From Corynebacterium argentoratense DSM 44202 (GTDB taxonomy: Bacteria > Actinomycetota > Actinomycetes > Mycobacteriales > Mycobacteriaceae), in the NCBI RefSeq assembly GCF_000590555.1, contig NC_022198.1:1-64000 (forward strand): a stretch of DNA of 64,000 nucleotides, in the 5' to 3' direction. The stretch's first letter is position 1, and each line of letters begins with the position of its first letter. This document shows, one piece after another, positions 44,029 through 52,403 of the stretch. The notes beneath the pieces were generated by a model, which saw nothing but the letters and a program-made list of their open reading frames with translations, was not told where the DNA came from and made no database searches. A program made the translations under genes and the position numbers.

Positions 44029-46977
44029 CTATGTGCGCCCTTCGAGGCGTTTTTTGGTTAATGACGTCGCGGTGGCCGCCCATGGATCTTCCGGCCAGGG
44101 ATGCTTGGGGTATCTGCCGCGCATTTCGGATCGGACTTGCGAGTAGGGGCCGTCCCAGAAGCTGCGCAGGTCGCCAGTGATAGCTAGGGGTCGGCCGGCG
44201 GGGGAGAGCAGCTCGAACAGCACGGTCTGCCCGCACAGCACTGGTGATTCCGCAAGGCCGAAGCATTCCTGCAGCTTGCAGGAGACTTTGGGTTGGGTGG
44301 GGTCGCTGTAGTCGACGCGGTGGGTGTTGCCGCTGGGCGCCCGCCACCGTTCGGGTGCGAGTGTGTCGAGTTCGGTTGCTTGTGGCCAGGGGAGGAGTCG
44401 GCGGAAGGCATCCAGCAGGTCGATCTTTTTCACGGGGGTGCCGTCGGCGATTTTTTGTAGTTCGGGTGCGAGCCATTCCTCGACCGTGCCAACCCCGCCA
44501 ATTTCGCCGACACCGTCGTTAAGCTCGCTGACGTCTGGCCATGCGCCGTGGTGATGCCCCGGTAGCGCCTCTTGGTTGGCCTGGATGAAGGCCATTCGCT
44601 CGCGCAGGTTTTGGGCGGCATCACTGAGCGGCTCGAACAGCGCAAGCCCGTGCGTTCGGATCGCTGCCGCTACCGCTTGCGCAGCCTCGTCGGGCTGTAG
44701 TTGGACGCGTGTTTCGTTGAGGATGATCGCCCCAACTCGCCGCTCGCGGATACCTTGCAGGCGCCCCGCAGTCGAGTTGTATTCTGCTACAACTTCTTCG
44801 CTGAGCATGCCGGTCTGCTCCGCCACCCACAGTGCTTCCTTTTCACTTAATGACGCCGCGGACCTCACTGTCGCAACTGACGTCACCGACCCGCCACCCC
44901 GGCCAGAAGGGTTGTGCGCGTTCGACAGGGATACTTCCACGACCGCTAGCCACTCACGGTCAACCAGATTGCTGAAACCTCGATCGCCCGTGGGCAGGCG
45001 TACCCTCGTGCCGGAAGCCAATAGGTACTCTGTACCGTCGCTTCCTTCGATCAGGCGTGCCAACTGGCCAGGGTAGGCAAAACCACAGGCCAATCCGGCG
45101 CTTACCTCGATTCCCTGTTCGTCCTGCTTACCGACCACCGTTTGTGCACCGGCCGGCACATTAGCCTGATCTCTTCTGCTTATTTGCTGCTTACGTACTA
45201 ATGCTTCGAACCGCTGTTGGGTTTTGTCGATCCGCTTGCGTTCCGCGGCGGACGCCGGCACCCACCGCGCAACATCCCCCGACGGTTGCGCTGTCAACAC
45301 TGCCGCCCACCTGGCCGCATCCGTACCCAAGGACAACAGCGCCTCGGCAATCCGTGGATCCGCAGGGATCGCTGCCATGCGCCTCCCCCGCGACGTCACC
45401 ACTAAATCCGCATCGGAGCCACCCCCAACACCAGAGCCATCGCTATCACCGCCGGAGCCACCCCCAACACCAGCATCATTTTTCGCGGCCAACGCACCTA
45501 ACGACACCAACAATGCCTCCGCCTGCTGCCACGCAACCTGCGGCGGCGCTTCGAACCATTCAACCGGCCCCCAACAGGCCACCTGCAGGCGCGCATCCGT
45601 CAGGTCACGCGTGCTGATCTCAGGAGAATTAAACGCCGCAGCCTGCGCATATTCCGCCTCCGACATGCAGCGCACCACACGCCCTGGTGCCTCACGTCCC
45701 GCACGTCCGGCCCGCTGGTCCATGCTCGACCGCGCGGCCGACAACGTCACCAACCCCGACATTCCGCGCCCCGCATCCTGCCGCGGCACACGCGCCAACC
45801 CACTGTCCACAACTGTCCGTACCCCAGGCACCGTGACGGAGGATTCAGCTATCGACGTCGCGACAATCACCCGCCCCACCGCGCCATCTTGCCCGCCTGG
45901 GCGTAGCGCAGCATCTTGCTCCCGCGAAGACTGCCGCCCATGCAATGGAACTACACGCGGACCACTTTGCTGCAAACTGGCTGCGCCCCCGTGCCCACCT
46001 GCCCGTGCCCCGCCGTTTTGCAGCTCGGCGTCAACCAGTGCGCACACCGATTCCACCTCGCGTACCCCAGGGGCGAACACCAGAACGGAATGCTGTGGGT
46101 CGGCCATCAACTCTCGCGCCGCCACCTTCGCGACATGCGCCCAGAACTCCCGCCGATCCCCGGAAACTCGCCCCGGGTGGGGCGCATACTCCACTTCGAC
46201 CGGATAGGTTGCGGCTGCCACAGACATCACTGGTGCCTCAAGAAAGGACGCAAAGCGCGAGGCATCAATCGTCGCCGACATCGCTACCAGTAGAAAATCC
46301 TCCCGCAGCAGCGCAAGTTCCCGCAGCATCGCCAGCAGCACATCCACGTCCAGTTGACGCTCGTGGACCTCATCCAGCACGACCGCCCCGACGCCGTCCA
46401 ATTCCGGGTCCGCAAGCAGCCTTCGCAGCAGCACGCCGGGGGTCACGAACTCCACGCGCCGCCCCGCCTGAGTTTCCCCACGGATCGCGTAGCCCACATC
46501 CCGGGCCGAACCGCTCCCCGTTGCCTGCGTTTTCGCCGCAGAATCTTGCTTCTGCCCGGGGTGATTTTCCTTAATGACGCTGCGATGCAACTGTTGCAAT
46601 CGCCCTGCTGCTGAGCGGACGGCGACGCGCCGGGGCGCAACCACCACAACCTTCTGAGCCTCGTGGCTGTTGGCTGGGTTTTCCGTCCGGGCGGCCAGGA
46701 TATTCGCGAGCAGTGGGGGAATCAGTGTGGACTTACCGGTGCCAGGGGGAGCCTCCACCACAATGGTCGGATTGGTGGCTGTGGCGCGCAGGAATTCGTC
46801 GACGCAGTCTGCGACCGGAAGACCATTGCCGATATGCTTCAGGTCGAAGGGGAACGACCTCACCCCACCCGAGCCCCCGTCCTTGCCTCCACTGGTGGCT
46901 ACGCCTTTCACCGGGTTGCTGCCATTGTCGGGCTGTGGTGTGTTGTTCGCCTGCGCTTTCGCCGTGTCCACCCGCAT
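44029..46977 (-). CDS. hrpB: HrpB-type ATP-dependent DExH helicase
   Basis: HrpB belongs to the DEAH-type RNA helicases. The product of about 982 residues has Walker A APPGTGKST, DEVH in VVLDEVHERQLD, motif V/VI SIAESSVTVPG and QRAGRAGR, then the long C-terminal HrpB region. A Gly/Ser/Asp-rich insertion lies around residues 510-535. ATG 46977 is a reasonable start; the frame is open to 47112 but the upstream part lies in the divergent promoter. It faces the ogt gene. Confidence 0.88.
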   Translation of the reverse strand: MRVDTAKAQANNTPQPDNGSNPVKGVATSGGKDGGSGGVRSFPFDLKHIGNGLPVADCVDEFLRATATNPTIVVEAPPGTGKSTLIPPLLANILAARTENPANSHEAQKVVVVAPRRVAVRSAAGRLQQLHRSVIKENHPGQKQDSAAKTQATGSGSARDVGYAIRGETQAGRRVEFVTPGVLLRRLLADPELDGVGAVVLDEVHERQLDVDVLLAMLRELALLREDFLLVAMSATIDASRFASFLEAPVMSVAAATYPVEVEYAPHPGRVSGDRREFWAHVAKVAARELMADPQHSVLVFAPGVREVESVCALVDAELQNGGARAGGHGGAASLQQSGPRVVPLHGRQSSREQDAALRPGGQDGAVGRVIVATSIAESSVTVPGVRTVVDSGLARVPRQDAGRGMSGLVTLSAARSSMDQRAGRAGREAPGRVVRCMSEAEYAQAAAFNSPEISTRDLTDARLQVACWGPVEWFEAPPQVAWQQAEALLVSLGALAAKNDAGVGGGSGGDSDGSGVGGGSDADLVVTSRGRRMAAIPADPRIAEALLSLGTDAARWAAVLTAQPSGDVARWVPASAAERKRIDKTQQRFEALVRKQQISRRDQANVPAGAQTVVGKQDEQGIEVSAGLACGFAYPGQLARLIEGSDGTEYLLASGTRVRLPTGDRGFSNLVDREWLAVVEVSLSNAHNPSGRGGGSVTSVATVRSAASLSEKEALWVAEQTGMLSEEVVAEYNSTAGRLQGIRERRVGAIILNETRVQLQPDEAAQAVAAAIRTHGLALFEPLSDAAQNLRERMAFIQANQEALPGHHHGAWPDVSELNDGVGEIGGVGTVEEWLAPELQKIADGTPVKKIDLLDAFRRLLPWPQATELDTLAPERWRAPSGNTHRVDYSDPTQPKVSCKLQECFGLAESPVLCGQTVLFELLSPAGRPLAITGDLRSFWDGPYSQVRSEMRGRYPKHPWPEDPWAATATSLTKKRLEGRT

Positions 46978-47120
46978 CAGTGTACCGGCCGAGTTCGGGG
47001 TTTCGTGGGGTAGCTGAGTGGCGGCGCCGTGGGGGTGCAGTATGGCGGCCGTGTGGTGGTTGGGGTGGTGCCAGCGCGGCGTCATCGTGTGGGGTGTTGC
47101 TGCCGGATACACTAAAACCC

Positions 47121-47615
47121 ATGCTGAGCGGCAATACTAGGGCGCTTTACGGCACGGTTGTGGATACTCCGATCGGGCCGTTGAGTGTGCATGCGTCGGA
47201 GCGGGGCGTGTGTACCATTGATTTCGGCACGATTTATCGCGGGGCGCGCAGCCACCCCATTGTTGATGCTGCCACTACCCAAATCCGTGAATATTTCGCT
47301 GGTGAGCGGCAGGTTTTTAGTGTTCCGATTGATGACGCCGCGTGGAACGACGGTGGGTTTGCGGCGCGCGCTCTGCATGCGTTGCGGGGGATTGGGTATG
47401 GGCAGACGTGTAGTTACGGTGCATTGGCGGGATTGGCGGGGAGTGCTGCGGCGTCGAGGGCGGCGGGGACGGCGTGTGCGATGAATCCGGTGCCGTTGTT
47501 GATTCCGTGTCATAGGGTGATTCGATCGGATGGGAGTTTGGGGAATTATAGGGGTGGGGTGGGGGCGAAGCGGTTGTTGTTAGAGTTGGAGCAGACATAT
47601 CGGTCATACCGGTAG
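47121..47615 (+). CDS. ogt: Methylated-DNA-protein cysteine methyltransferase
   Basis: This enzyme transfers alkyl groups from O6-alkylguanine to its own cysteine. The 164-residue product has the active-site motif PCHRV (LLIPCHRVIRSDGSLGNY) and the upstream RGIGYGQTCSYGALA helix. ATG 47121 is preceded by a C/A-rich leader without a clear RBS. It faces the helicase gene. Confidence 0.95.
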   Translation: MLSGNTRALYGTVVDTPIGPLSVHASERGVCTIDFGTIYRGARSHPIVDAATTQIREYFAGERQVFSVPIDDAAWNDGGFAARALHALRGIGYGQTCSYGALAGLAGSAAASRAAGTACAMNPVPLLIPCHRVIRSDGSLGNYRGGVGAKRLLLELEQTYRSYR

Positions 47616-47654
47616 GCGTGGCGGCACCTTAGTGAGGTGTGGCCCGGAGCCCTT

Positions 47655-47675
47655 GTGTCAGTGATTCACATACAA
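47655..47675. repeat. 21-bp palindrome, copy 2
   Basis: Complement-orientation copy with one change from the consensus (first base G). Between here and 48010 I see no gene. Three TTCTA/TTCGA units lie near 47845-47873, and a CTGTGG-N6-CCACAG hairpin lies at 47976-47993, just before the tag RBS. Confidence 0.8.
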
Positions 47676-48010
47676 AACGGGACCAGGTTGTGGTCTTTTG
47701 CAACAAAGGGGTTCCAGCGGTTGGCTGCGTTCGTTGGATTTTACGAGTGAATGCTGCCGCTAGGGGTAGTTGTCGAGGCCGCGGGTTGGTACATTTGTTC
47801 GGTTTTTTAAAAACTTAAGACTTCCCCTACCGGCCACTATCTCGATTCTATTCGATTTTATTCGAATGTTCGACTGTATCCATCCTTTCTAGCGGCTGCG
47901 CTGTCCGGTCGGTTTTATAGAGTGATAGCAAACCAAAAAGTTGGTTGTATTTTTACTCGGGATTGATCATTTGACCTGTGGGTTTTTCCACAGAAGAAGG
48001 GGTGTTTCAA

Positions 48011-48727
48011 ATGTACGGAAGAGTTATCAATATCAGTAGCCAGCTCGACAGGTTCGAGGATGTTTTCGACGAAGGCTCTTATGATGATGCTATGCCTGGA
48101 GTCTATGAGGGGCCTGTTGGGTTAGCTGAGGGTCTTGTGCTGTGTTCGGATGGGCGAGTGCGGCCTAGTTGGGCTGCTGCTAGTGGATTGCTTTGTGATT
48201 ATTACGACACAGAGTGGGGTCGGCCTCTGCCGGATGACCCTATCTTGGCGGAAAAGGACTTATTTGAGCGCCTTTCGCTGGAAGGGTTACAAGCTGGGTT
48301 GTCTTGGTCGTTGATATTGCAGAAGCGCGAGATTTTCCGCTTGGCGTTGGCTGATTTTGATCCCGAGGTTCTCTCGCTGTGGGATGAACGGGATTTAGAG
48401 TTTGTTCTTGAGTGCCCGGGCATTATCCGCAATCCTTCGAAAATTGGCGCGGTGTTGAGCAACGCGCGGGCCACCATCGCACTGCGCGATGAGCCTGGTG
48501 GTTTGGTTGGTTTGGTGCGTTCCTTTACCCCTGAAGCACAGCCTCTTCCTTTGTCGTCGGCGGATATCCCTACCTGGACGGAGGAGTCGAAGCAGCTTGC
48601 AAAGGCACTGCGTAAGCGTGGTTTTAAATATGTGGGCCCGAAGACAATGTATGCGCTGATGCAGGCGATTGGCCTGGTTGACGACCGCATTCTTGGTGCT
48701 TCACCGTTGATTGAGCCGATGTACTGA
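48011..48727 (+). CDS. tag: DNA-3-methyladenine glycosylase I-like (Tag family)
   Basis: Tag removes 3-methyladenine from DNA. The 238-residue product has YDTEWGRPLPDD, LFERLSLEGLQAGLSW and the helix-hairpin-helix region KRGFKYVGPKTMYALMQAIGLV. Compared with E. coli Tag, the zinc-snap His in YHDxEWG is Tyr here, and the C-terminal His and Cys are Arg and Ala (LVDDRILGAS). So the metal is probably absent. About 65 N-terminal residues form an extra segment. ATG 48011 has AAGGGG upstream. Confidence 0.85.
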   Translation: MYGRVINISSQLDRFEDVFDEGSYDDAMPGVYEGPVGLAEGLVLCSDGRVRPSWAAASGLLCDYYDTEWGRPLPDDPILAEKDLFERLSLEGLQAGLSWSLILQKREIFRLALADFDPEVLSLWDERDLEFVLECPGIIRNPSKIGAVLSNARATIALRDEPGGLVGLVRSFTPEAQPLPLSSADIPTWTEESKQLAKALRKRGFKYVGPKTMYALMQAIGLVDDRILGASPLIEPMY

Positions 48728-48752
48728 TCTACCAACCGGAGACTTTTAGGGG

Positions 48753-49079
48753 GTGCTGCTATGCCACTATCACCACAAGCGGAATGACGATAGTCGTAAG
48801 CGCGGTTGGTTTATGTGTACAGCGCCTGACGGTCGGATCGGGTGCGCGGATCCGCACGGCCGGTTCATCACAAACGGTGAGACCCTTGCGGACCACTCGA
48901 ACGCAGCGAAACTGCACAGGGAAGCCCTAGAACAAGGCCTAATCAATGCAGCCGAGGTAAAGGGATGGAACAGGAACACTAACGGGGTTCTTCCAAAAGA
49001 TATCAACGACGGTCCACGGATGGGTGATTGGTTCGACTTCCCACCCTACGAACCTGACGTCGGTAACCCGCCCTTCTAA
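48753..49079 (+). pseudogene. C-terminal remnant of an HNH/DUF222-type protein
   Basis: The 108-residue frame begins CHYHHKRNDDSRKRGWFM, which resembles the last part of the HNH motif in DUF222-HNH proteins common in actinobacteria. The N-terminal domain and the first half of the HNH are missing. The frame starts at GTG 48753 without an RBS. A truncated gene is likely, though a small stand-alone protein is possible. Confidence 0.55.
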
Positions 49080-49102
49080 GCTGGCGGCGCCTCCGACGCT
49101 GC

Positions 49103-49123
49103 TTGTATGTGAATCACTGACAA
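49103..49123. repeat. 21-bp palindrome, copy 3
   Basis: Full match to TTGT-N2-GTGA-W-TCAC-N2-ACAA, 24 bases after the HNH remnant. Relative to copy 2 it forms a 19-20 bp inverted pair flanking the tag and HNH-remnant segment. Confidence 0.8.
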
Positions 49124-49235
49124 AACACCGCCCCGCCCACCACCGCACCCCACATTGTGATTGTATGGAGTACGTCACGCGCCCCACCTCGGGCCGCCCC
49201 CAACCCACCGCCCACTTCGAGGAGGAACAACCGAC

Positions 49236-49961
49236 ATGACCACCCAGCTCCCCACCACCCAGGGAAAAATTGCCGTAGTGACCGGCGGCTCCACCGGCAT
49301 TGGCGAAGCGAGCGCCCGCGCCCTCGCCGCTGACGGATGGCACGTGATCGTTGCCTCTCGCAGCGTCGACAAGTTGACTGCCATTGCGGAGGAGATCGGG
49401 GGGACCGCGCTGCCCCTCGACGTCACTGATGCTGATTCGGTTGCAGAATTTGCGGCCGCGATTGATCGCTGCGACCTGCTTGTTAACAATGCTGGTGGCG
49501 CTAAGGGGCTTGATAGCGTTGCTGATGCTGATTTGGATGATTGGCAGTGGATGTACGACACCAACGTGTTGGGTACGTTGCGGGTCACGAAGGCTTTGCT
49601 GCAGAAACTGATTGACGCGGAGGGCCAGATTATCAATATTGGTAGCATTGCGGCTCGCGTGCCTTATGTTGGTGGTGCTGGTTATAACGCGGCGAAGCAT
49701 GGTGTGGCTGCGATGACTCGGGTGTTGCGTCTTGAGTTGCAGGGGGAGCCGTTGCGTATTTGCGAGTTGGATCCGGGCCGTGTGAAGACTGAGTTTTCTT
49801 TGAAGCGGTTCAAGGGGGATGCTGCCCGCGCGAATAAGGTGTATGAGGGTCATTTGAATTTGACTGCGGAGGACATTGCGGAGGCGGTCCGGTGGGTTGC
49901 TAGTTTGCCGGCGCATATGAATATTGATGCGATGACGATTATGCCGCGCGACCAGGTGTAG
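49236..49961 (+). CDS. Short-chain dehydrogenase/reductase
   Basis: The 241-residue product is a classical SDR: VVTGGSTGIGEASARAL (cofactor), NNAGGAKG, catalytic Ser in NIGSIAARV and YNAAK. It resembles serine/3-hydroxyacid dehydrogenase (YdfG-like) types, with a PGRVKTEFS segment; substrate is not certain. ATG 49236 has GAGGAGG upstream. Confidence 0.9.
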   Translation: MTTQLPTTQGKIAVVTGGSTGIGEASARALAADGWHVIVASRSVDKLTAIAEEIGGTALPLDVTDADSVAEFAAAIDRCDLLVNNAGGAKGLDSVADADLDDWQWMYDTNVLGTLRVTKALLQKLIDAEGQIINIGSIAARVPYVGGAGYNAAKHGVAAMTRVLRLELQGEPLRICELDPGRVKTEFSLKRFKGDAARANKVYEGHLNLTAEDIAEAVRWVASLPAHMNIDAMTIMPRDQV

Positions 49962-50056
49962 TCGGCTGGTTGCGGCGGGGTGCGTGACTGCTGCTGTTTT
50001 ATCGGGGCCGTTGCAGTTTTAGCGGGCCTGTTGGCTTGTGCCATAGACTGTGTTGC

Positions 50057-50404
50057 ATGCACCCTGTTGATGTGGAGATCCGCGACACGACGATTAAGCT
50101 CGGCCAGTTGATCAAGCTTGCGAACCTGGTGGAGACTGGCGGCGAGGCGAAGGCGCTGCTGGCTGAGGGGGCTGTGTCGGTGAATGGGGAGGTTGATTCG
50201 CGTCGGGGGCGGACTGTTCGGGTGGGGGATGTTGTGGAGGTGGCGGTGGAGCCGTCGCCGGTTGCGGTGCGGGTGCTTGCTGCGGGTTCTGCGGCTGCTA
50301 GTGATGACGTCGCGGGGGTTGCGGCGGAGTGGGCGCCTGGGTTCGATCCGAGCGTTTTGGGCAATTTGGATGAGATTCCCATTGCTGGCGGTGAGGATGC
50401 CTAG
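50057..50404 (+). CDS. S4-domain RNA-binding protein
   Basis: The 115-residue product has an S4 domain ([37 protein letters not shown]) followed by about 45 extra residues ([19 protein letters not shown]). YbcJ-type proteins are about 70 residues, so this one is extended. RNA binding is expected, target unknown. The frame is open from 50036; ATG 50057 is the likelier start. Confidence 0.85.
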   Translation: MHPVDVEIRDTTIKLGQLIKLANLVETGGEAKALLAEGAVSVNGEVDSRRGRTVRVGDVVEVAVEPSPVAVRVLAAGSAAASDDVAGVAAEWAPGFDPSVLGNLDEIPIAGGEDA

Positions 50405-50475
50405 TGTGGGCCTGTTGTGGCTGTGACGCTTAGACTGTCTTAAAACCCAAAATTATTAACTGAAAGCGAAGCGTT

Positions 50476-51279
50476 ATGCCTGCATTTATGGCCCAGCACG
50501 GGATGCCTTATTGGATCGACTTGATGAGTAGCGATGTCCGCAAGTCGGCTCATTTTTATTCGGAGTTGTTGGGGTGGGAGTTTGAGGAGGCGGTGCCGGG
50601 GTATCGTTTGGCGCGTTGTCAGGGTTTGCCGGTGGCTGGGTTGATTGCGCAGCCGGAGGATTCGAATGCGGCGGATATGTGGGTGACGCATTTTTTGGCT
50701 GATGATATTGAGGCGACGGTTGCGCAGGTTCGTGAGTTGGGGGGTGCGGTTTTTGCTCCGCCGACGGAGGTGCAGTTGGGTTCGATGGCGTTGTTGGCGG
50801 ATCCGGCGGGGGCGTTGTTTGGTGTGATTGAGCCGCATAGTGAGGAGGCTTTTGTTGCTGGTGGGGAGCCTGGCACTGCGGTGTGGCACGAGTTGACGTG
50901 CACTAATCATTATGGGGAGGCTGTGGAGTTTTATTCGGAGTTGTTTGGTTGGGCGACTGCGAGTATTGAGGGTGCGCAGTATACGACGGCGTTGGCGGAT
51001 GGGGCGGCTTTTGCTGGGGTGTGGGGTGGCCCGGAGTCGCATGTTCCGAGTTTTTGGAGCACGTATGTTGGTGTGAAGGATGCGGGGGCTGCGTGTGAGA
51101 GGGCTGTGTCTTTGGGTGGGGAGGTTGTGCGTGAGCCTTGGGATAGTGAGTTTGGGCGGATGTGTGTGGTTGCGGATTCGACGGGTGCGGCGGTGACGTT
51201 GTGCGAGGTCGATGAGCCTGTTGTGGAGGGGCATGAGGGTGATCCTTTGGCGGGGATCGACCTGAGTAATTTGTCCTGA
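50476..51279 (+). CDS. Two-domain VOC-family protein
   Basis: The 267-residue product has two tandem glyoxalase/bleomycin-resistance-type (VOC) domains: one from about residue 8 (PYWIDLMSSDVRKSAHFYSE) and one from about residue 137 (WHELTCTNHYGEAVEFYSELFGW). Such proteins bind a metal and small substrates; function is unassigned. GAAAGCGAAG precedes the ATG. It converges with the esterase gene. Confidence 0.9.
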   Translation: MPAFMAQHGMPYWIDLMSSDVRKSAHFYSELLGWEFEEAVPGYRLARCQGLPVAGLIAQPEDSNAADMWVTHFLADDIEATVAQVRELGGAVFAPPTEVQLGSMALLADPAGALFGVIEPHSEEAFVAGGEPGTAVWHELTCTNHYGEAVEFYSELFGWATASIEGAQYTTALADGAAFAGVWGGPESHVPSFWSTYVGVKDAGAACERAVSLGGEVVREPWDSEFGRMCVVADSTGAAVTLCEVDEPVVEGHEGDPLAGIDLSNLS

Positions 51280-51291
51280 CGTCGCGGGGGT

Positions 51292-52221
51292 TTAGGCGCG
51301 TAGGTAGGTGGCGGCGTCGCGGTGGCGGCGTCGTGCTTCGGTGGGGACGATGATCATGTGGTCGGCCACGTAGGTTTCGACGGTGATGTTTGTGTTGTCT
51401 GTGTTGGGGTGGAGTTCGGCGTAGGGCTGTACTCGTGTGTCGTGGCTGCCTTGTTGGATGAGGGTTGTGGGCCATGCGCCGGGTTGGGGGAGGGTGACGT
51501 CGCGTCGGTAGGCGTCAGGCAGTCCGTTGAGGGTGAGCAGGGGGCGGGTGGCGACGAGGCGGTCTTGTGGTTGCGCTGCGATGAGTGCGAGGGCGGCGCC
51601 GGCGGAGGCCCCGTACCAGGCAAGCGGGGTGCTGTTCTGATTTTTAGAGCTTGCTGGAACTTCAGAACTGTCCTGCCCACTGTTTGTGCTTTGTTCGCGC
51701 GCCCAGGCGGCGGCCTCCCGCACCTGTTCGACGGCGTCATTTAGTGGGGTGGGGTAGAGGGGATAGTCGACGTCGAGGATGGTGATTCCAGTTAGTTGTG
51801 CCAGCGCCGCGACTTCGGGGTGCCATGCGTGGTCGCGGGATGCGCCGTCGCCGCGCCAGAAGCTACCGCCGTGGAGGGCGATGCCCCAGCGTCCGGTGGG
51901 GGTGGCAGCAATGGTGCCGGATCCGGTGGGGGTGAAGACGGTGCCGTATGGGCTGGTGGTGGCGGTGATTCCGTCGATCCATGCGTGGCCGGGCATGGTG
52001 TGGTCGAGGGCGGAGCCGAGGAGCATCATGGCGGTGTGGGTGAGGCGGTCGGGCAGGCGCGCGGCCCACTGTTCTAGCTCCCCACCAGCGTGTTCTAGCT
52101 CCTCACCATCCTGCTGCCGACTCCAGGGTGCGGCGGCGTCCGGCTGGGGGTGGTGCTCCCCGAAGTACCACTGCAGTTGGGACAGCTGTTCCTCATCGCT
52201 CAAGGCGTGCTCGATGCTCAT
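51292..52221 (-). CDS. Alpha/beta-hydrolase (HSL-type esterase-like)
   Basis: The 309-residue product has the oxyanion-hole motif HGGSFW, the nucleophile elbow YGASAGAAL, an Asp in SHDTRVQP and a His in VADHM. This is the layout of HSL/bacterial-esterase-like hydrolases. ATG 52221 was chosen because the frame upstream is inside the coding region of the small membrane gene; the two overlap by 29 bases. Confidence 0.85.
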   Translation of the reverse strand: MSIEHALSDEEQLSQLQWYFGEHHPQPDAAAPWSRQQDGEELEHAGGELEQWAARLPDRLTHTAMMLLGSALDHTMPGHAWIDGITATTSPYGTVFTPTGSGTIAATPTGRWGIALHGGSFWRGDGASRDHAWHPEVAALAQLTGITILDVDYPLYPTPLNDAVEQVREAAAWAREQSTNSGQDSSEVPASSKNQNSTPLAWYGASAGAALALIAAQPQDRLVATRPLLTLNGLPDAYRRDVTLPQPGAWPTTLIQQGSHDTRVQPYAELHPNTDNTNITVETYVADHMIIVPTEARRRHRDAATYLRA

Positions 52222-52393
52222 GCTTGACCATCGTAGATGCAACCAGCTCGACAATGTATCCCGCGGCGGCGAGAATCATCGGCAGCCCAACCCCGACCCA
52301 TAGTATGGTGTGCCAGGTTTCGGGTTCGATGGGGCTGGCGTAGGGTCCGATCATGCGGGTGACCTGCTGCAGCTCCAGTACCGGTGTGCTCAT
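52193..52393 (-). CDS. Small membrane protein
   Basis: The 66-residue product has one hydrophobic helix (TILWVGVGLPMILAAAGYIV) and basic ends. It lies directly before the esterase gene with which it overlaps, so the two are translationally coupled. No family is recognised. Confidence 0.65.
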   Translation of the reverse strand: MSTPVLELQQVTRMIGPYASPIEPETWHTILWVGVGLPMILAAAGYIVELVASTMVKHEHRARLER

Positions 52394-52403
52394 GGTAGAA
52401 GTT

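Noticed and set aside
47845..47873. LexA/SOS box upstream of the tag gene
   Set aside because: The TTCGA units there lack the spacing of the actinobacterial TCGAAC-N4-GTTCGA box.
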